From NCBI GenBank assembly GCA_020073465.1, contig JAIQFC010000012.1:62001-126000 (forward strand): a stretch of DNA of 64,000 bases. The letters run 5' to 3'. The notes under the pieces were generated by a model. That model worked only from the letters and a program-made list of their open reading frames with translations, was not told where the DNA came from and searched no databases. Positions 15,777 through 25,199 of the stretch are shown here, piece by piece; the stretch's first letter is position 1; each line of letters opens with the position of its first letter. The DNA comes from Terriglobia bacterium (GTDB lineage: Bacteria; Acidobacteriota; Terriglobia; Terriglobales; Acidobacteriaceae). A program made the position numbers and the translations under genes.

Positions 15777-18700
15777 ATGCGCAAGCTTTTGCCCCTGATG
15801 TTTGCCCTGGCCGTCTCTCTCCTTCCGCAAAGTTCCAGCGCCCAGACTGATCCGCCGCTTATCCTGCGCTTTCCCACCGTCAGCAAGACGCAGATCGTCT
15901 TCAACTACGGCGGCGACCTGTGGATTGTCAGCCGCAATGGCGGCGAGGCGACGCGGCTCACCTCCGGCATCGGAGTCGAGACCATCCCATCGTTTTCTCC
16001 CGACGGAACGCAGATCGCTTTCAGCGGCGAATATGACGGCAACCTCGATGTTTATGTCGTCCCGGCAGCCGGGGGCGTGCCGCGGCGGCTCACCTACCAT
16101 CCCGCCGACGACCTGGTTCTCGGTTGGACGCCCGACGGCAAGAAGATTCTCTACTCCTCGTGGGGCAATAGCTTCATGCACTTCGAAGATCAGCTCTACA
16201 CCGTCCCCGTCGAAGGCGGATTCCCCACGCAACTTCCGATTCCGATTGCCTGGCAGGCGTCGTATTCTCCGGACGCCACGCATTTGGCCTATGTCCCCCA
16301 CATCCAGTGGCAGGCCGCCTGGAAGCGTTATCACGGCGGGCAGACTACCCCGATCTGGATCGCGGACCTGAAGGATTCGAGCATCACCAAAGTTCCGCGC
16401 GAGAATTCCAACGACCGCTCACCCATGTGGGTCGGCAACACGGTTTATTTCCTTTCCGACCGCAACGGCCCGGTCAGCCTGTTTGCCTACGACACCAATA
16501 CCAAACAGGTTTCCGAAGCGCTGCACAGCGACGGCTTCGACTTTAAGAACGCATCCGCGGGGCCCGACGCGATCGTCGTCGAGCAGTTTGGCGCCATCAA
16601 GCTCTACGACCTCAACTCCCATCAGGCCAAGAACGTACCCATCCACGTGACTGGAGATCTGGCCGCCGTGCGCCCGCATTTCGCCAAGGTGGATCCCAAG
16701 CGCATCCAGAATTTCGGCATCTCCCCTAGCGGTGCGCGGGCCGTGTTCGAAGCCTGGGGAGAGATCTTCACCGTTCCCACCGACAAGGGCGACATCCGCA
16801 ATCTCACGCACAGCCCCGCCGTGGCCGACCGCGACCCGTCGTGGTCTCCCGATGGGAAGTCCATTGCGTATTTTTCTGACGAATCCGGCGAGTACGAACT
16901 GTGCATCCGTGATCAGAACGGTATGGGTACGGTTCGCCACATCAGTCTGGGAAATCCGCCGTCGTTTTTCTACACGCCCACCTGGTCCCCTGACAGCAAG
17001 AAGATTGCTTTCACCGACAAGCGCCTGCAACTCTGGTATGTCGATCTCGACAAGCCCACACCCAAGCTCGTGGACTCCGACTACTTCGGCGGCTTCGGTC
17101 CAACCCAGCTAGGCCAGACCTGGGCTCCCGACAGCAAGTGGATCGCCTACACCAAGCAGCTCCCCAGCGGCCTGCACGCCGTGTTTGTCTACTCGCTGGA
17201 ACAGAGCAAGGCGTCGCAAATCACCGACGGCATGAGCGACACGCTCTATCCCACCTTCGACAAGAATGGCAAGTACCTCTACTTCACCGCTTCGACCAAC
17301 ACGGGCCTCACGCCCGCCGGCCTCGACATGTCGAGCGACGAGCACCGTGTCTCCCGTAGCGCGTATGTTGCCGTGTTGGGCAAGGACGAAAAGTCACCCC
17401 TCGCTCCCGAAAGCGATGAGGAGAAGGCGAAGGACGAGAAGAAGGCCGACGACAAGGACAAAGACAAGTCCAAAGACGAGTCCAAGGAAAAAGACAAGAA
17501 AGACAAGAGCAAGGCAGGAGACAAGACTGCCGCTGACAAGGACAAATTCGCGAAAGACGACAAAGACAGCGACAAGGATAAAGACAAGAAGAAAGAAGAG
17601 CCGGTCGTGGTCAAGATTGATCTCGACGGCATCAGCCAGCGCATTGTCTCGCTGCCGATTCCCGCCAAGAACTACGCCAACATGCTGTCGGGCAAGTCAG
17701 GCATTCTGTTCCTCGCCGAAGCGCCCGCGGTCATTACGGAAGACGATCAACAGAACCTCACGAGTACCATCCAGAAGTTCGACCTGAGCAAGCGTAAGGT
17801 CGACAAGTTCCTCGAAGAAGTGAACGATTTCACCATCTCCTACGACGGTGAGAAACTCCTTTACCGCAAGGGGGATTCGTGGTCGACCGCGTCCGCCGAC
17901 GAGCCGCCCAGCGGCGGCGGCCCGCCCAAGCCCGGTTTGGGCCCGCTCAAACTGGATTCGTGGGAGGTTTACGTCGACCCCAAGCCCATGTGGAAGCAGA
18001 TCTACAACGAAACCTGGCGCATCGAGCGCGACTTCTTCTACGACCCGCACTACCACGGCCTCGATCTCGACAAGGCGAAGAAGAAGTACGCACCCTTCCT
18101 CGACGGCATCGCCTCCCGCGAAGAACTCACCGCATTGTTTCAGGAGTGTCTCGGAGAGTTAACGGTAGGCCACATGTTCGTGGGTGGAGGGGAGGCTCCG
18201 GAGCCCAAGAAGTTCAAAGGCGGCCTTCTGGGCGCCGATTACAGCCTGGAAAACGGCCGTTACCGAATCGCCAAGGTCTACAACGGCGAGAACTGGAATC
18301 CCGGACTGCAAGCCCCGCTCACCCAGCCTGGCGTCAATGTAAAAGCTGGAGACTACATCCTCGCCGTGAACGGCCACGACCTGCACGCCTCCGACAATAT
18401 CTACAGCTTTTTCGAGGAGACGGCAGGGAAGCAGGTGGTGCTGAAAGTCGGCGCCAATCCCGACGGCAAAGACTCGCGCGACGTTACGGTGGTCCCAGTC
18501 GAGAGCGAAGAAAATCTTCGCCACCTCGCCTGGATCGAGAACAACCGCCGCCGCGTGGATGAAGCCACCGGAGGCCGTGTTGCCTACGTTCACGTGCCCA
18601 ACACCGCCGGCGCTGGCTATACCAGCTTCAACCGCTACTACTTCTCCCAAGTCGGCAAGGAGGCCGCCATCATCGACGAGCGCTTTAACGAAGGCGGCCA

Positions 18701-19205
18701 ACTTGCTGATTACATTATTGATCATCTACGCCGGCCCCTCATGAGCAAGGTGGTCACGCGCGAGGGCCACGACTGGTCCAGCCCATCGGAAGCGATCTAC
18801 GGCCCCAAGGTGATGATCATCAACGAAATGGCAGGCTCCGGTGGCGACGCGCTGCCTTGGTACTTCCGCAAGGCGGGCATCGGTCCGCTCATTGGCAAGC
18901 GAACTTGGGGAGGCTTGGTCGGCATCGGCGGCTATCCTCAACTGCTTGACGGCGGCGGTGTCACCGCCCCGCGTGCTGCCCTCTACGGCTTAAACGGCGA
19001 CTGGGAAGTCGAAAACCATGGCGTGCCCCCGGACTATGATGTCGATCTCGATCCGGCCGCATTTCGTCAGGGCAAGGACGCGCAACTCGAGAAAGCCATC
19101 GAGGTCGTGATGAAGGAACTGAAAGAGCATCCACTGCCGCAGATCAAGCGGCCAGCGTACCCCAACTATCACGAGCACGACGACCTGGGAAACAATTCGA
19201 AGTAG
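15777..19205 (+). CDS. Exported tricorn-type S41 peptidase with PD40 beta-propeller
   Basis: A 1142-residue protein with a signal peptide (LMFALAVSLLPQSSSAQ). Residues of about 30-530 carry repeated PD40/WD40-like blades (FSPDGTQIAFSG, WTPDGKKILYSS, WSPDGKSIAYFS, WSPDSKKIAFTD). Residues 545-612 are an extreme Lys/Asp/Glu linker. Then come a tricorn core domain, a PDZ domain (GDYILAVNGHDL) and the S41 catalytic domain: LTVGHMFVGGGE supplies the His and NEMAGSGGDALPWYF the nucleophile Ser. The order matches archaeal tricorn protease, which trims peptides. AGGAG lies 6 bases before the ATG. Probably periplasmic. Confidence 0.9.
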   Translation: MRKLLPLMFALAVSLLPQSSSAQTDPPLILRFPTVSKTQIVFNYGGDLWIVSRNGGEATRLTSGIGVETIPSFSPDGTQIAFSGEYDGNLDVYVVPAAGGVPRRLTYHPADDLVLGWTPDGKKILYSSWGNSFMHFEDQLYTVPVEGGFPTQLPIPIAWQASYSPDATHLAYVPHIQWQAAWKRYHGGQTTPIWIADLKDSSITKVPRENSNDRSPMWVGNTVYFLSDRNGPVSLFAYDTNTKQVSEALHSDGFDFKNASAGPDAIVVEQFGAIKLYDLNSHQAKNVPIHVTGDLAAVRPHFAKVDPKRIQNFGISPSGARAVFEAWGEIFTVPTDKGDIRNLTHSPAVADRDPSWSPDGKSIAYFSDESGEYELCIRDQNGMGTVRHISLGNPPSFFYTPTWSPDSKKIAFTDKRLQLWYVDLDKPTPKLVDSDYFGGFGPTQLGQTWAPDSKWIAYTKQLPSGLHAVFVYSLEQSKASQITDGMSDTLYPTFDKNGKYLYFTASTNTGLTPAGLDMSSDEHRVSRSAYVAVLGKDEKSPLAPESDEEKAKDEKKADDKDKDKSKDESKEKDKKDKSKAGDKTAADKDKFAKDDKDSDKDKDKKKEEPVVVKIDLDGISQRIVSLPIPAKNYANMLSGKSGILFLAEAPAVITEDDQQNLTSTIQKFDLSKRKVDKFLEEVNDFTISYDGEKLLYRKGDSWSTASADEPPSGGGPPKPGLGPLKLDSWEVYVDPKPMWKQIYNETWRIERDFFYDPHYHGLDLDKAKKKYAPFLDGIASREELTALFQECLGELTVGHMFVGGGEAPEPKKFKGGLLGADYSLENGRYRIAKVYNGENWNPGLQAPLTQPGVNVKAGDYILAVNGHDLHASDNIYSFFEETAGKQVVLKVGANPDGKDSRDVTVVPVESEENLRHLAWIENNRRRVDEATGGRVAYVHVPNTAGAGYTSFNRYYFSQVGKEAAIIDERFNEGGQLADYIIDHLRRPLMSKVVTREGHDWSSPSEAIYGPKVMIINEMAGSGGDALPWYFRKAGIGPLIGKRTWGGLVGIGGYPQLLDGGGVTAPRAALYGLNGDWEVENHGVPPDYDVDLDPAAFRQGKDAQLEKAIEVVMKELKEHPLPQIKRPAYPNYHEHDDLGNNSK

Positions 19206-19222
19206 TGGGTAGTGTCCGTTAT

Positions 19223-19394
19223 TAACCGCGAAGGACACAAAGGAACACGAAGGAAACCTTCCACGATGCAATCCTTCTTGTCCTTTGTGGTTTAAGGGTT
19301 TGCGGGCACCACCGAGTAGTGAGTTTCTCGACCAGGTCGTCAGTTTGTTTCTTTGTGCCGGTCGTCTCCGTGCCTCTGTGTCTCCGTGGTGAAT
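19223..19394. repeat. AAGGACACAAAGGA / CTCTGTGTCTCCGTGG repeats
   Basis: TTAACCGCGAAGGACACAAA at 19223 pairs with TCCTTTGTGGTTTAA ending near 19293, forming a long imperfect palindrome. A second run of the same theme (GTGCCTCTGTGTCTCCGTGG) ends near 19391. The same family occurs at 33186-33268. It lies between two convergent genes. Confidence 0.7.
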
Positions 19395-19410
19395 GACCCA
19401 AAGAAACGAA

Positions 19411-19446
19411 GGCTGGGTATCCCGGAAGGATGTTCCGGATCCCAGC
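19411..19446 (-). terminator. Probable terminator for the M48 protease gene
   Basis: GGCTGGG..ATCC.GGAA pairs with TTCCGGATCCCAGCC around a 5-base loop. Read on the minus strand the stem is followed by TTCGTTTCTTTGG. It sits 49 bases beyond the stop codon at 19495. Confidence 0.65.
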
Positions 19447-19494
19447 CCACGTCTTCTTTCAACTTGGAGTTAAGTTCGAACCGCGCTCGCTGCC

Positions 19495-21303
19495 TTAGTT
19501 GCCCGAGTTGGCGTTCGAAGCTGCCGTCGTCGGAGCCGCGGGAACCTGGTTGCTGCCAGCTCCCAACCGCGCCAACCGCGGGAAGAACGGCGTGACTTCA
19601 AACGGCATCTTGTCACGCGCCGAGGTGATGGCAACCGGAGCCGTCTTCACCATCTCCGCCTTGTCGTTCCAGGGATTGATCTTCACGCGTCCACCCAGAG
19701 GCAGCGCCGCGATCTGATCCAGCTTGTTGATATCCAGCGCCGGACCCTGGGTCGCCAGAGCAGGCAGTCGGTTGACCGTGCCAGCCTCAGCCAGCGGGTT
19801 GCCCAGATGCGTGGTCAGCAGCGCGTTCAGCTGCGCTGCGCGCGTCTGCAGTATCTTCAGGAACAGTCCCACGTTGTCCAGCTTCTGTGCGTAAGGCGAA
19901 TTCTTCAGAAGATCCACAGCCTTTTTGTCGGCTGCTTGCTCTTCTTCCGGAATGTGCTTGAAGCCCAGGTTCTGGTACGTGGAATCATCGGAGAACAGCA
20001 TGCGGTCATTGAACGCATACTTGCTGCCCAGGTTGTGCCCAAGCACGATGTGCGCCAGTTCGTGTGAAAGCACAGCCGCGAGGCTGGCCTCGTCCGGAAG
20101 CACATCCACCAGACCACGGCTGATCACGATGGTGTTGCCCACGCTGAAGGTCTCGAGCGGCGACGTCAGCAGCACGCGCGTGCGCACCGGACGGGGCAGG
20201 TCGATGTTATTGGTGACCTCCAGGTTGTTCACGACCGTCTGGAGAATCCGGTCGACGTCGCCCTCGGGCGCCAGCAAGCCCGCGGCGGTCAGGCGCTCGA
20301 TGACGTTGTCTTCCGCCTGCTGCTGCCAAACCCGCTCAGCCTGCAGAGGAGATGCATCCTGCGTCGTCGCAGTCTCGTCTTTCACGGAGTCCACGCGAAT
20401 CTGCGTCAATTCGTCGGCGTCGCCACCCTTCTTCAGGTCGTAACCCCAGATGCGGGTCTGCGCCTTGAAGGCCAGCCGGTTCTTAACGCCAGCGCTGAAG
20501 TCGCCTTCTTCGCTGTAGATGTAGGATGGCACCCAGTAGCCGGGAATCAGGTTCAGACGCCAGCTGTCCATGTGGAAGAAATAGGTATTGCGCGTCGCGC
20601 GGCTATACGTCCCGTTCAGGCGCACGATGTTGAAATCCTGATCCTCGACCCAGATGCGGCCCAGGAAGCGGCCTCTGCCCGAGTCCTTTTTCGGCGTAAC
20701 GTCGAACACCAGGCAGCGGATATCGCCCAGGAATTCGCGGCGCACGTAGTGAAAGTCGTAGTGGGAGCGATCAAAGTCGGTGCGGTCGGCATACACCATC
20801 CAGGAGAATCCCATGGGCTGGTATTGCACCTTGTAGAGCTTGGCGAAGCCGCCCAGCAGGCGGGTTTGCATGCTCTTGTCTTCTTCCTTCAGGTAGTCCT
20901 TGCGATCGACCGACTCGCCCATATCCAGGCGGCCGAGGAAATAGTGATCCTCGCTCGGGACCGGGCCCAGTTGCGGGTCCGCCGTCAGATTTTGCAGATA
21001 GGTCTCCACCACGGGCGTGCGGTTCGACAGCATCTTGATCAGACCGTGCTCACGCTCGATGAACAGGTTCACCACCTGGTCCATCGTCACCGGCGCGGCG
21101 ACGGTCGGCGGCGGCGGAGGCGTCGGCTGCGCCGGCTGTGAAGCCTGCTGCTGCGGAGCCCCTGTAGTCGCTTGCGGTTGTGCCGTCTGCGTTGCATCGT
21201 TGGCCGGCGGCTGCGCCGACGGTTGTGGGCCCCCCGCTTGCTGTGCGGCTGCGCTTATCGCTACCAGCAGAGCCGCGGTTAACATCCAATTCCAGGTTCG
21301 CAT
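19495..21303 (-). CDS. Exported M48-family zinc metalloprotease
   Basis: A 602-residue protein. A signal peptide (LTAALLVAISAAAQQ) is followed by a Gln/Pro/Ala-rich linker. A beta-rich domain of about residues 80-300 resembles an outer-membrane lipoprotein-sorting fold (RCLVFDVTPKK, GRIWVEDQDFNIVRLNGT). The M48 peptidase domain contains the zinc motif HELAH at residues 414-418 and a downstream EEEQAADKKAVDLL that provides the third ligand. The ATG at 21303 was chosen because GGAGAG lies upstream and the signal peptide follows. It is 100 bases downstream of the tonB-like gene on the same strand. M48 proteins of this kind often serve in envelope protein quality control; the specific role is not known. 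Confidence 0.88.
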   Translation of the reverse strand: MRTWNWMLTAALLVAISAAAQQAGGPQPSAQPPANDATQTAQPQATTGAPQQQASQPAQPTPPPPPTVAAPVTMDQVVNLFIEREHGLIKMLSNRTPVVETYLQNLTADPQLGPVPSEDHYFLGRLDMGESVDRKDYLKEEDKSMQTRLLGGFAKLYKVQYQPMGFSWMVYADRTDFDRSHYDFHYVRREFLGDIRCLVFDVTPKKDSGRGRFLGRIWVEDQDFNIVRLNGTYSRATRNTYFFHMDSWRLNLIPGYWVPSYIYSEEGDFSAGVKNRLAFKAQTRIWGYDLKKGGDADELTQIRVDSVKDETATTQDASPLQAERVWQQQAEDNVIERLTAAGLLAPEGDVDRILQTVVNNLEVTNNIDLPRPVRTRVLLTSPLETFSVGNTIVISRGLVDVLPDEASLAAVLSHELAHIVLGHNLGSKYAFNDRMLFSDDSTYQNLGFKHIPEEEQAADKKAVDLLKNSPYAQKLDNVGLFLKILQTRAAQLNALLTTHLGNPLAEAGTVNRLPALATQGPALDINKLDQIAALPLGGRVKINPWNDKAEMVKTAPVAITSARDKMPFEVTPFFPRLARLGAGSNQVPAAPTTAASNANSGN

Positions 21304-21403
21304 GACTCTTCTCTCCAAGTTCTGTAACCCAGTTTCGTTACCCGGTTCGTTTACTTCGCCAAGTTCAGCTTCGGAAACTCGCGTCTCCGTATTTCTAAAG
21401 TCG

Positions 21404-22456
21404 TTAATACGCCATCTGGAACACGACGTGTACGATCGCCGTCGAATCCACTGGCTGCCCGTTCCGCAGAGCCGGCTTGAACCGAATCTTGTTGGCGGCA
21501 GCGATCGCAGTCTCATCCAGCCCGTGGCCCATACCGCGGACCACACGGTTCACATGCAGCGCTCCGTTGGCGCCAAAGCTCACCTCCAGCAGCACTTCGC
21601 CTTCGAGCTTCAGGCTGCGCGCCTCATCCGTGTAAGCCGGATTCGGCTTGAACGTAATCTCCACCGGAGTCGTCGGCGGGCCGGAATCCAGCGGTGTAAC
21701 CTTCGGACCGGTGCTCCGCGCGACCTGCTGAGATCCAAATCCCCCGGTAGAAATTCCGTTGCCTCGGCCATTGCTGCGGCCATCGCCGTTGCCCCCGGTC
21801 GCGATGCCATTCCCGAAATCGGCGCTGGCCACCGTTCCTTTAATCCCTTTTGCTCCGCCCGATCCGTTGCCCTGTCCCGGGCCGACCGGCATATCAAAGC
21901 CTCCGGCTGCCGCTGCGTACAGCTTGGCTCCCGGCTTGCCCGTGCCCGGCAACCCATTGGGATCGCCAAAGCCTCCGGTCTGCACCTTCTGCACCGCCGC
22001 ATTCACCGTCGGAACCTGCGAGCTGCCGGCGTTGAAATCTCCCGTATGAACCAACTGCGGACGCGCCCCGCCCGCCGACGCCAGCTTCAGCTGCGGCGCG
22101 GCAAACTGGTTGACGACCACCTTCGGGGCATCTTCCGGCCGGGGTGCTTCGCGCCGCACCTCGTGCGGAACAATCAGCTTCGGCTGCTCGAACACCGGCA
22201 ACTTCACCGCGGGAAGCAGCTTCTTGACCGGCGGTGGCGGCTTGACCGGCTCCGGCTCCGGCCTCAGCGAAGGCATCGGAATCAGTTCAGTCACGTGGTA
22301 CTGCCTCAGTTCCAGCTTTTCCGGTAGCAGCAAGCTGATGTTGATGGCGATCAGCAACAGCAGCACCACGATGCTGTAGCTGGCCGCCAGCGCACGCTTG
22401 TTAATCTTGCGTTCGGGCAGCAGTCCTAATTGAAAGCCACGTTGAGCCATTGCCAT
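21404..22456 (-). CDS. TonB-family energy-transducer protein
   Basis: A 350-residue protein. It has one membrane segment at residues of about 22-44 (SYSIVVLLLLIAINISLL) and a Pro/Lys-rich periplasm-spanning region (PEPEPVKPPPPVKKLLP). A Gly/Asn-rich stretch follows, and then a C-terminal TonB domain (residues of about 270-350: PNPAYTDEARSLKLEGEVLLEV ... AANKIRFKPALRNGQPVD). TonB transmits the proton-motive force to outer-membrane receptors; ExbB/ExbD are not encoded nearby. GGAGTG lies upstream of the ATG. The glycine-rich central region (about residues 160-235) is longer than in classical TonB. A candidate client receptor is encoded at 36444-38270. Confidence 0.88.
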   Translation of the reverse strand: MAMAQRGFQLGLLPERKINKRALAASYSIVVLLLLIAINISLLLPEKLELRQYHVTELIPMPSLRPEPEPVKPPPPVKKLLPAVKLPVFEQPKLIVPHEVRREAPRPEDAPKVVVNQFAAPQLKLASAGGARPQLVHTGDFNAGSSQVPTVNAAVQKVQTGGFGDPNGLPGTGKPGAKLYAAAAGGFDMPVGPGQGNGSGGAKGIKGTVASADFGNGIATGGNGDGRSNGRGNGISTGGFGSQQVARSTGPKVTPLDSGPPTTPVEITFKPNPAYTDEARSLKLEGEVLLEVSFGANGALHVNRVVRGMGHGLDETAIAAANKIRFKPALRNGQPVDSTAIVHVVFQMAY

Positions 22457-22848
22457 GCAATTTCACTCCATGGGGACCCAGCCGGGGAGAGGCCGGGACT
22501 TGGAGTCTTAAAAATACGGGAGATAGGACAGGGGGTAAACGTGTCCACGGCTCTTGACCTTAGGTAACCAATCAAGCGACCTTTCCGGGAATGGGCCCAG
22601 ACCGGGCCATGGGCGGGCGTTACAGCCGGTAAAACACGGAGTTACAAGGAAGAAGCGGGCGCAAAACAGCCAAAACTGACGGCCTCTCAAAATGGCGGAC
22701 GTTGTTCCAACTTCGGCGACTAAATGGTGATCGGCGTCGTCGGGAAGTTAAGCCGCGAAGCGGCGGTAGAATGCAGCCCACGGCGCAAGCCGTGGGACAG
22801 ATGAGGGAACGAGCAAGCCCCAGCGGGGCGAAAGAGAGACAGCAGGCT
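22457..22848. other. 392-base gap with hairpin repeats
   Basis: No gene is supported. Three GC-rich hairpins lie in the half next to the permease gene: GCCGC-GAA-GCGGC near 22752, CCCACGGC-GCAA-GCCGTGGG at 22777-22796, and CCCC-AGC-GGGG at 22818-22828. The order and spacing resemble, in reverse orientation, the triple hairpin at 41013-41091. The other half should hold the tonB promoter. Confidence 0.55.
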
Positions 22849-24255
22849 CTAACGAGAAACGGCGCTCCGCCGACGCCGCCCCGAGAAATACGCAAACACC
22901 GGAATCCCCGCCAGAATCACGAGCAGCCCATACCCCGAATTCGGCCAGTTATCTTTGAACGTGTAGCAGAGGAAAGCCGCTGCGACCGCCACGAAAACCG
23001 CCGGCACGAAGGGATAACCCCACATGCGATATGGACGCGCCGCATCCGGTTCCCGCCTGCGAAACACAAAGACCGTGCTTCCCGCAATCATGTAGAAGAG
23101 CCACTCCGCGAAAATGGCCAGCGAAAACAGCTGGCGGAAATTCCCACCCAGCAGCAGAAGCAGGATGGACAAGCCAGCCTGTACCCCGAGCGCAACCGAC
23201 GGCGTGTGAAATCGGGGATGAACCTCGGCCAGGGCCGAAAAGAAATACCGGTCGCGCGCCACCGCGAATGGCACACGTGCCCCGCTCATGATCGTGCCAT
23301 TCAGCGTAACCAGCATCGACAGCGCCATTCCCAGCGAAACCAGGCCCGCACCCATGTGACCCATCACCAGAGCGACCGCATCCGACGCCGGGCGCTGGGA
23401 AGCCGCGATGGCATCTGCCGGCAGCACATACTGCACCGCCGCGTTGACCAGCACGTAGAGCACTCCCACAATCGCCACGCCCGCGATCAGAGCAATCGGA
23501 ATATTCCGTTCCGGCTGCTTCACCTCGCCCGCTACCATGTTCAGATCGTTCCACCCGTCGTAAGCCCAGAGCGCAGCCACCAGCGCGGCCATGAACCCGG
23601 CAATCCCGCCCTTCGCGCCGGTGAAAGTCCCGGCAAAGTTGTTCCAGCCGCGTCCGGTTGCAGTACCTGCACCGCTGAAGCACACCGCGACGATGCCCAG
23701 AATGATCGCAATCTTCAGCAGCGTGAACACCAACTGAAACTCTCCCGCCTTCTTCACGCCGATGTAGTTCAGAAGGGAAATGAATACTGCGGCCGCAATC
23801 GCGACCAGCTGTCCCCAGGTGACCGGGAAAGGTGTCGAAAGAATGTTCGCCGAGAAGAAGGAGAATACCTGAAACGTTCCCAGGATCCGCACCAGCCCGG
23901 TGACTACGGTCGCCACCGACGCAGGCTTAGCGATGACAAACCACGTCCACGCATACAGAAATCCACCCAGCGGCCCGTATCCATCGCGCACGTAAACATA
24001 CTCACCGCCCGCCTGCGGCTTCATCGCCCCCAGTTCCGCATAAGTGAGCGCCCCGAAAAATGACAGCAACCCACCCACCAGCCATGCCAGGTAAACCAGC
24101 CTGGCCGAGCCGACCGCCTGCATCATTTCAGAAGGAACCAGAAAAATCCCGCTGCCGATGATCGTTCCAACTACCACCGCGACCGCGTGGCTAACGCCAA
24201 GATCACGGGACAGCTCCGAACGCGCGAGAGGCTTGACTTGTGCTGCTTGCTCCAT
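22849..24255 (-). CDS. APC-superfamily amino acid permease
   Basis: A 468-residue integral membrane protein with about 12 membrane segments. The first carries the APC signature GTIIGSGIFLVPSEM, in which the unwound helix binds substrate. SFFGALTYAELGAMKPQAGGEYVYVRDGYG in segment 2-3 and AYDGWNDLNMVAGEVKQPERNIP in segment 6 are typical of the LAT/cationic amino acid branch. The ATG at 24255 gives the normal short cytosolic N terminus (MEQAAQVKPLARSEL), though no good ribosome-binding site is visible. Substrate cannot be told from sequence. The gene stands alone, followed by hairpin repeats. Confidence 0.88.
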   Translation of the reverse strand: MEQAAQVKPLARSELSRDLGVSHAVAVVVGTIIGSGIFLVPSEMMQAVGSARLVYLAWLVGGLLSFFGALTYAELGAMKPQAGGEYVYVRDGYGPLGGFLYAWTWFVIAKPASVATVVTGLVRILGTFQVFSFFSANILSTPFPVTWGQLVAIAAAVFISLLNYIGVKKAGEFQLVFTLLKIAIILGIVAVCFSGAGTATGRGWNNFAGTFTGAKGGIAGFMAALVAALWAYDGWNDLNMVAGEVKQPERNIPIALIAGVAIVGVLYVLVNAAVQYVLPADAIAASQRPASDAVALVMGHMGAGLVSLGMALSMLVTLNGTIMSGARVPFAVARDRYFFSALAEVHPRFHTPSVALGVQAGLSILLLLLGGNFRQLFSLAIFAEWLFYMIAGSTVFVFRRREPDAARPYRMWGYPFVPAVFVAVAAAFLCYTFKDNWPNSGYGLLVILAGIPVFAYFSGRRRRSAVSR

Positions 24256-24413
24256 GAGGAGGACCGAGTATACGCGAAAACATTGTTGCGGCTCTCGATT
24301 GGCGGTGGAGCGAGGGCAAAGCGCGGAGGCCAACAACCCGAAAGTGTGGCTTCAGAACGTCCCGTGATTTCGGGCATCGAGAGAGGAGCCCCTGAGAGAG
24401 TCGCCAATCGGCC

Positions 24414-25199
24414 TTAGCGAGGTTCTGAGCTCGCCGCAGGGGTTACGCAGATATGCTGCTGCAAAGCTGTCGCAAACTTCTTCTTGAAAATGACCATGGG
24501 CTGCGGGTTACCTGCCCCCTGCGTCGCCGCCTCCTCCGCCCTGACCACCTCCCGGTTGTAAGCCGCACCATCCTTAAGGGGACAATGATGCTGCTCGAGT
24601 GCCTCGATCAGCCTCTGAACATAGTTACGAATTCCTTCCGGGTCAGCTTCCAGCAGGACGGCTTGCTTGACCTGTTCCACCCCTTCCTTGACCTGGTTTA
24701 GCTCGAGGAGTGCATCTCCCAGCAAGAATCTAGCGTCAGCATTCTTCGGGTTTAGGCTCAGAACCTTCGTGTAGATCGGAATCTGCTCCTTGCTCTCGGT
24801 CAGAGTCCGTGCATAGTCCATGAGGACCTGCTGGTCATCCGGGGCAATCTGGTAGAGCTTCCGATAGACCCCATACTCCCTATCCCGAAATGCCTGAGAC
24901 TCAGACTCGCTCTTCTTCTCGACATAAGTCGACATGTTGGCGTACGCATCCGCAAGCAGCTTGTAGGCGTCGACGGGGCTCTCGTAGTGCCCCTGCAGAG
25001 CCGTCTCGAGCTCCCGGATTCCTTCTTCTTCATCCTGCTGCGTGCCACCCATGCAATCGACGCAGTTGTCCTCAACGAGCTTCTTACCGCGAGCGAAATG
25101 ATCTGCAGGAGTGGTCTGCGCCTGCAAAGGAGAAACCATGAGTAGCGTCACTACGAACGAAGAAATACATAACACCGAGACCGTTGATTTGTTACGCAT
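24414..25199 (-). CDS. Exported TPR-like protein
   Basis: A 261-residue protein with a signal peptide (CISSFVVTLLMVSPLQAQ). The helical mature part has tetratricopeptide-like periodicity (GIRELETALQGHYESPVDAYKLLADAYANM, then TKVLSLNPKNADARFLLGDALLELNQ). A CVDC motif at about residue 46 could form a disulfide, and two further cysteines are present. Its ATG overlaps the end of the sodium:solute symporter gene by 8 bases, so the two are probably co-translated. Function unknown; a periplasmic scaffold for the transporter is possible but only inferred from position. Confidence 0.75.
   Translation of the reverse strand: MRNKSTVSVLCISSFVVTLLMVSPLQAQTTPADHFARGKKLVEDNCVDCMGGTQQDEEEGIRELETALQGHYESPVDAYKLLADAYANMSTYVEKKSESESQAFRDREYGVYRKLYQIAPDDQQVLMDYARTLTESKEQIPIYTKVLSLNPKNADARFLLGDALLELNQVKEGVEQVKQAVLLEADPEGIRNYVQRLIEALEQHHCPLKDGAAYNREVVRAEEAATQGAGNPQPMVIFKKKFATALQQHICVTPAASSEPR

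Noticed and set aside
21017-22327. 436-codon plus-strand frame opposite the tonB-like gene
   Set aside because: Antisense of Pro/Gly-rich TonB sequence; no protein-family features.
22702-24063. 453-codon plus-strand frame opposite the amino acid permease
   Set aside because: Arg/His/Gln-rich shadow of a membrane protein; no ribosome-binding site or motif.
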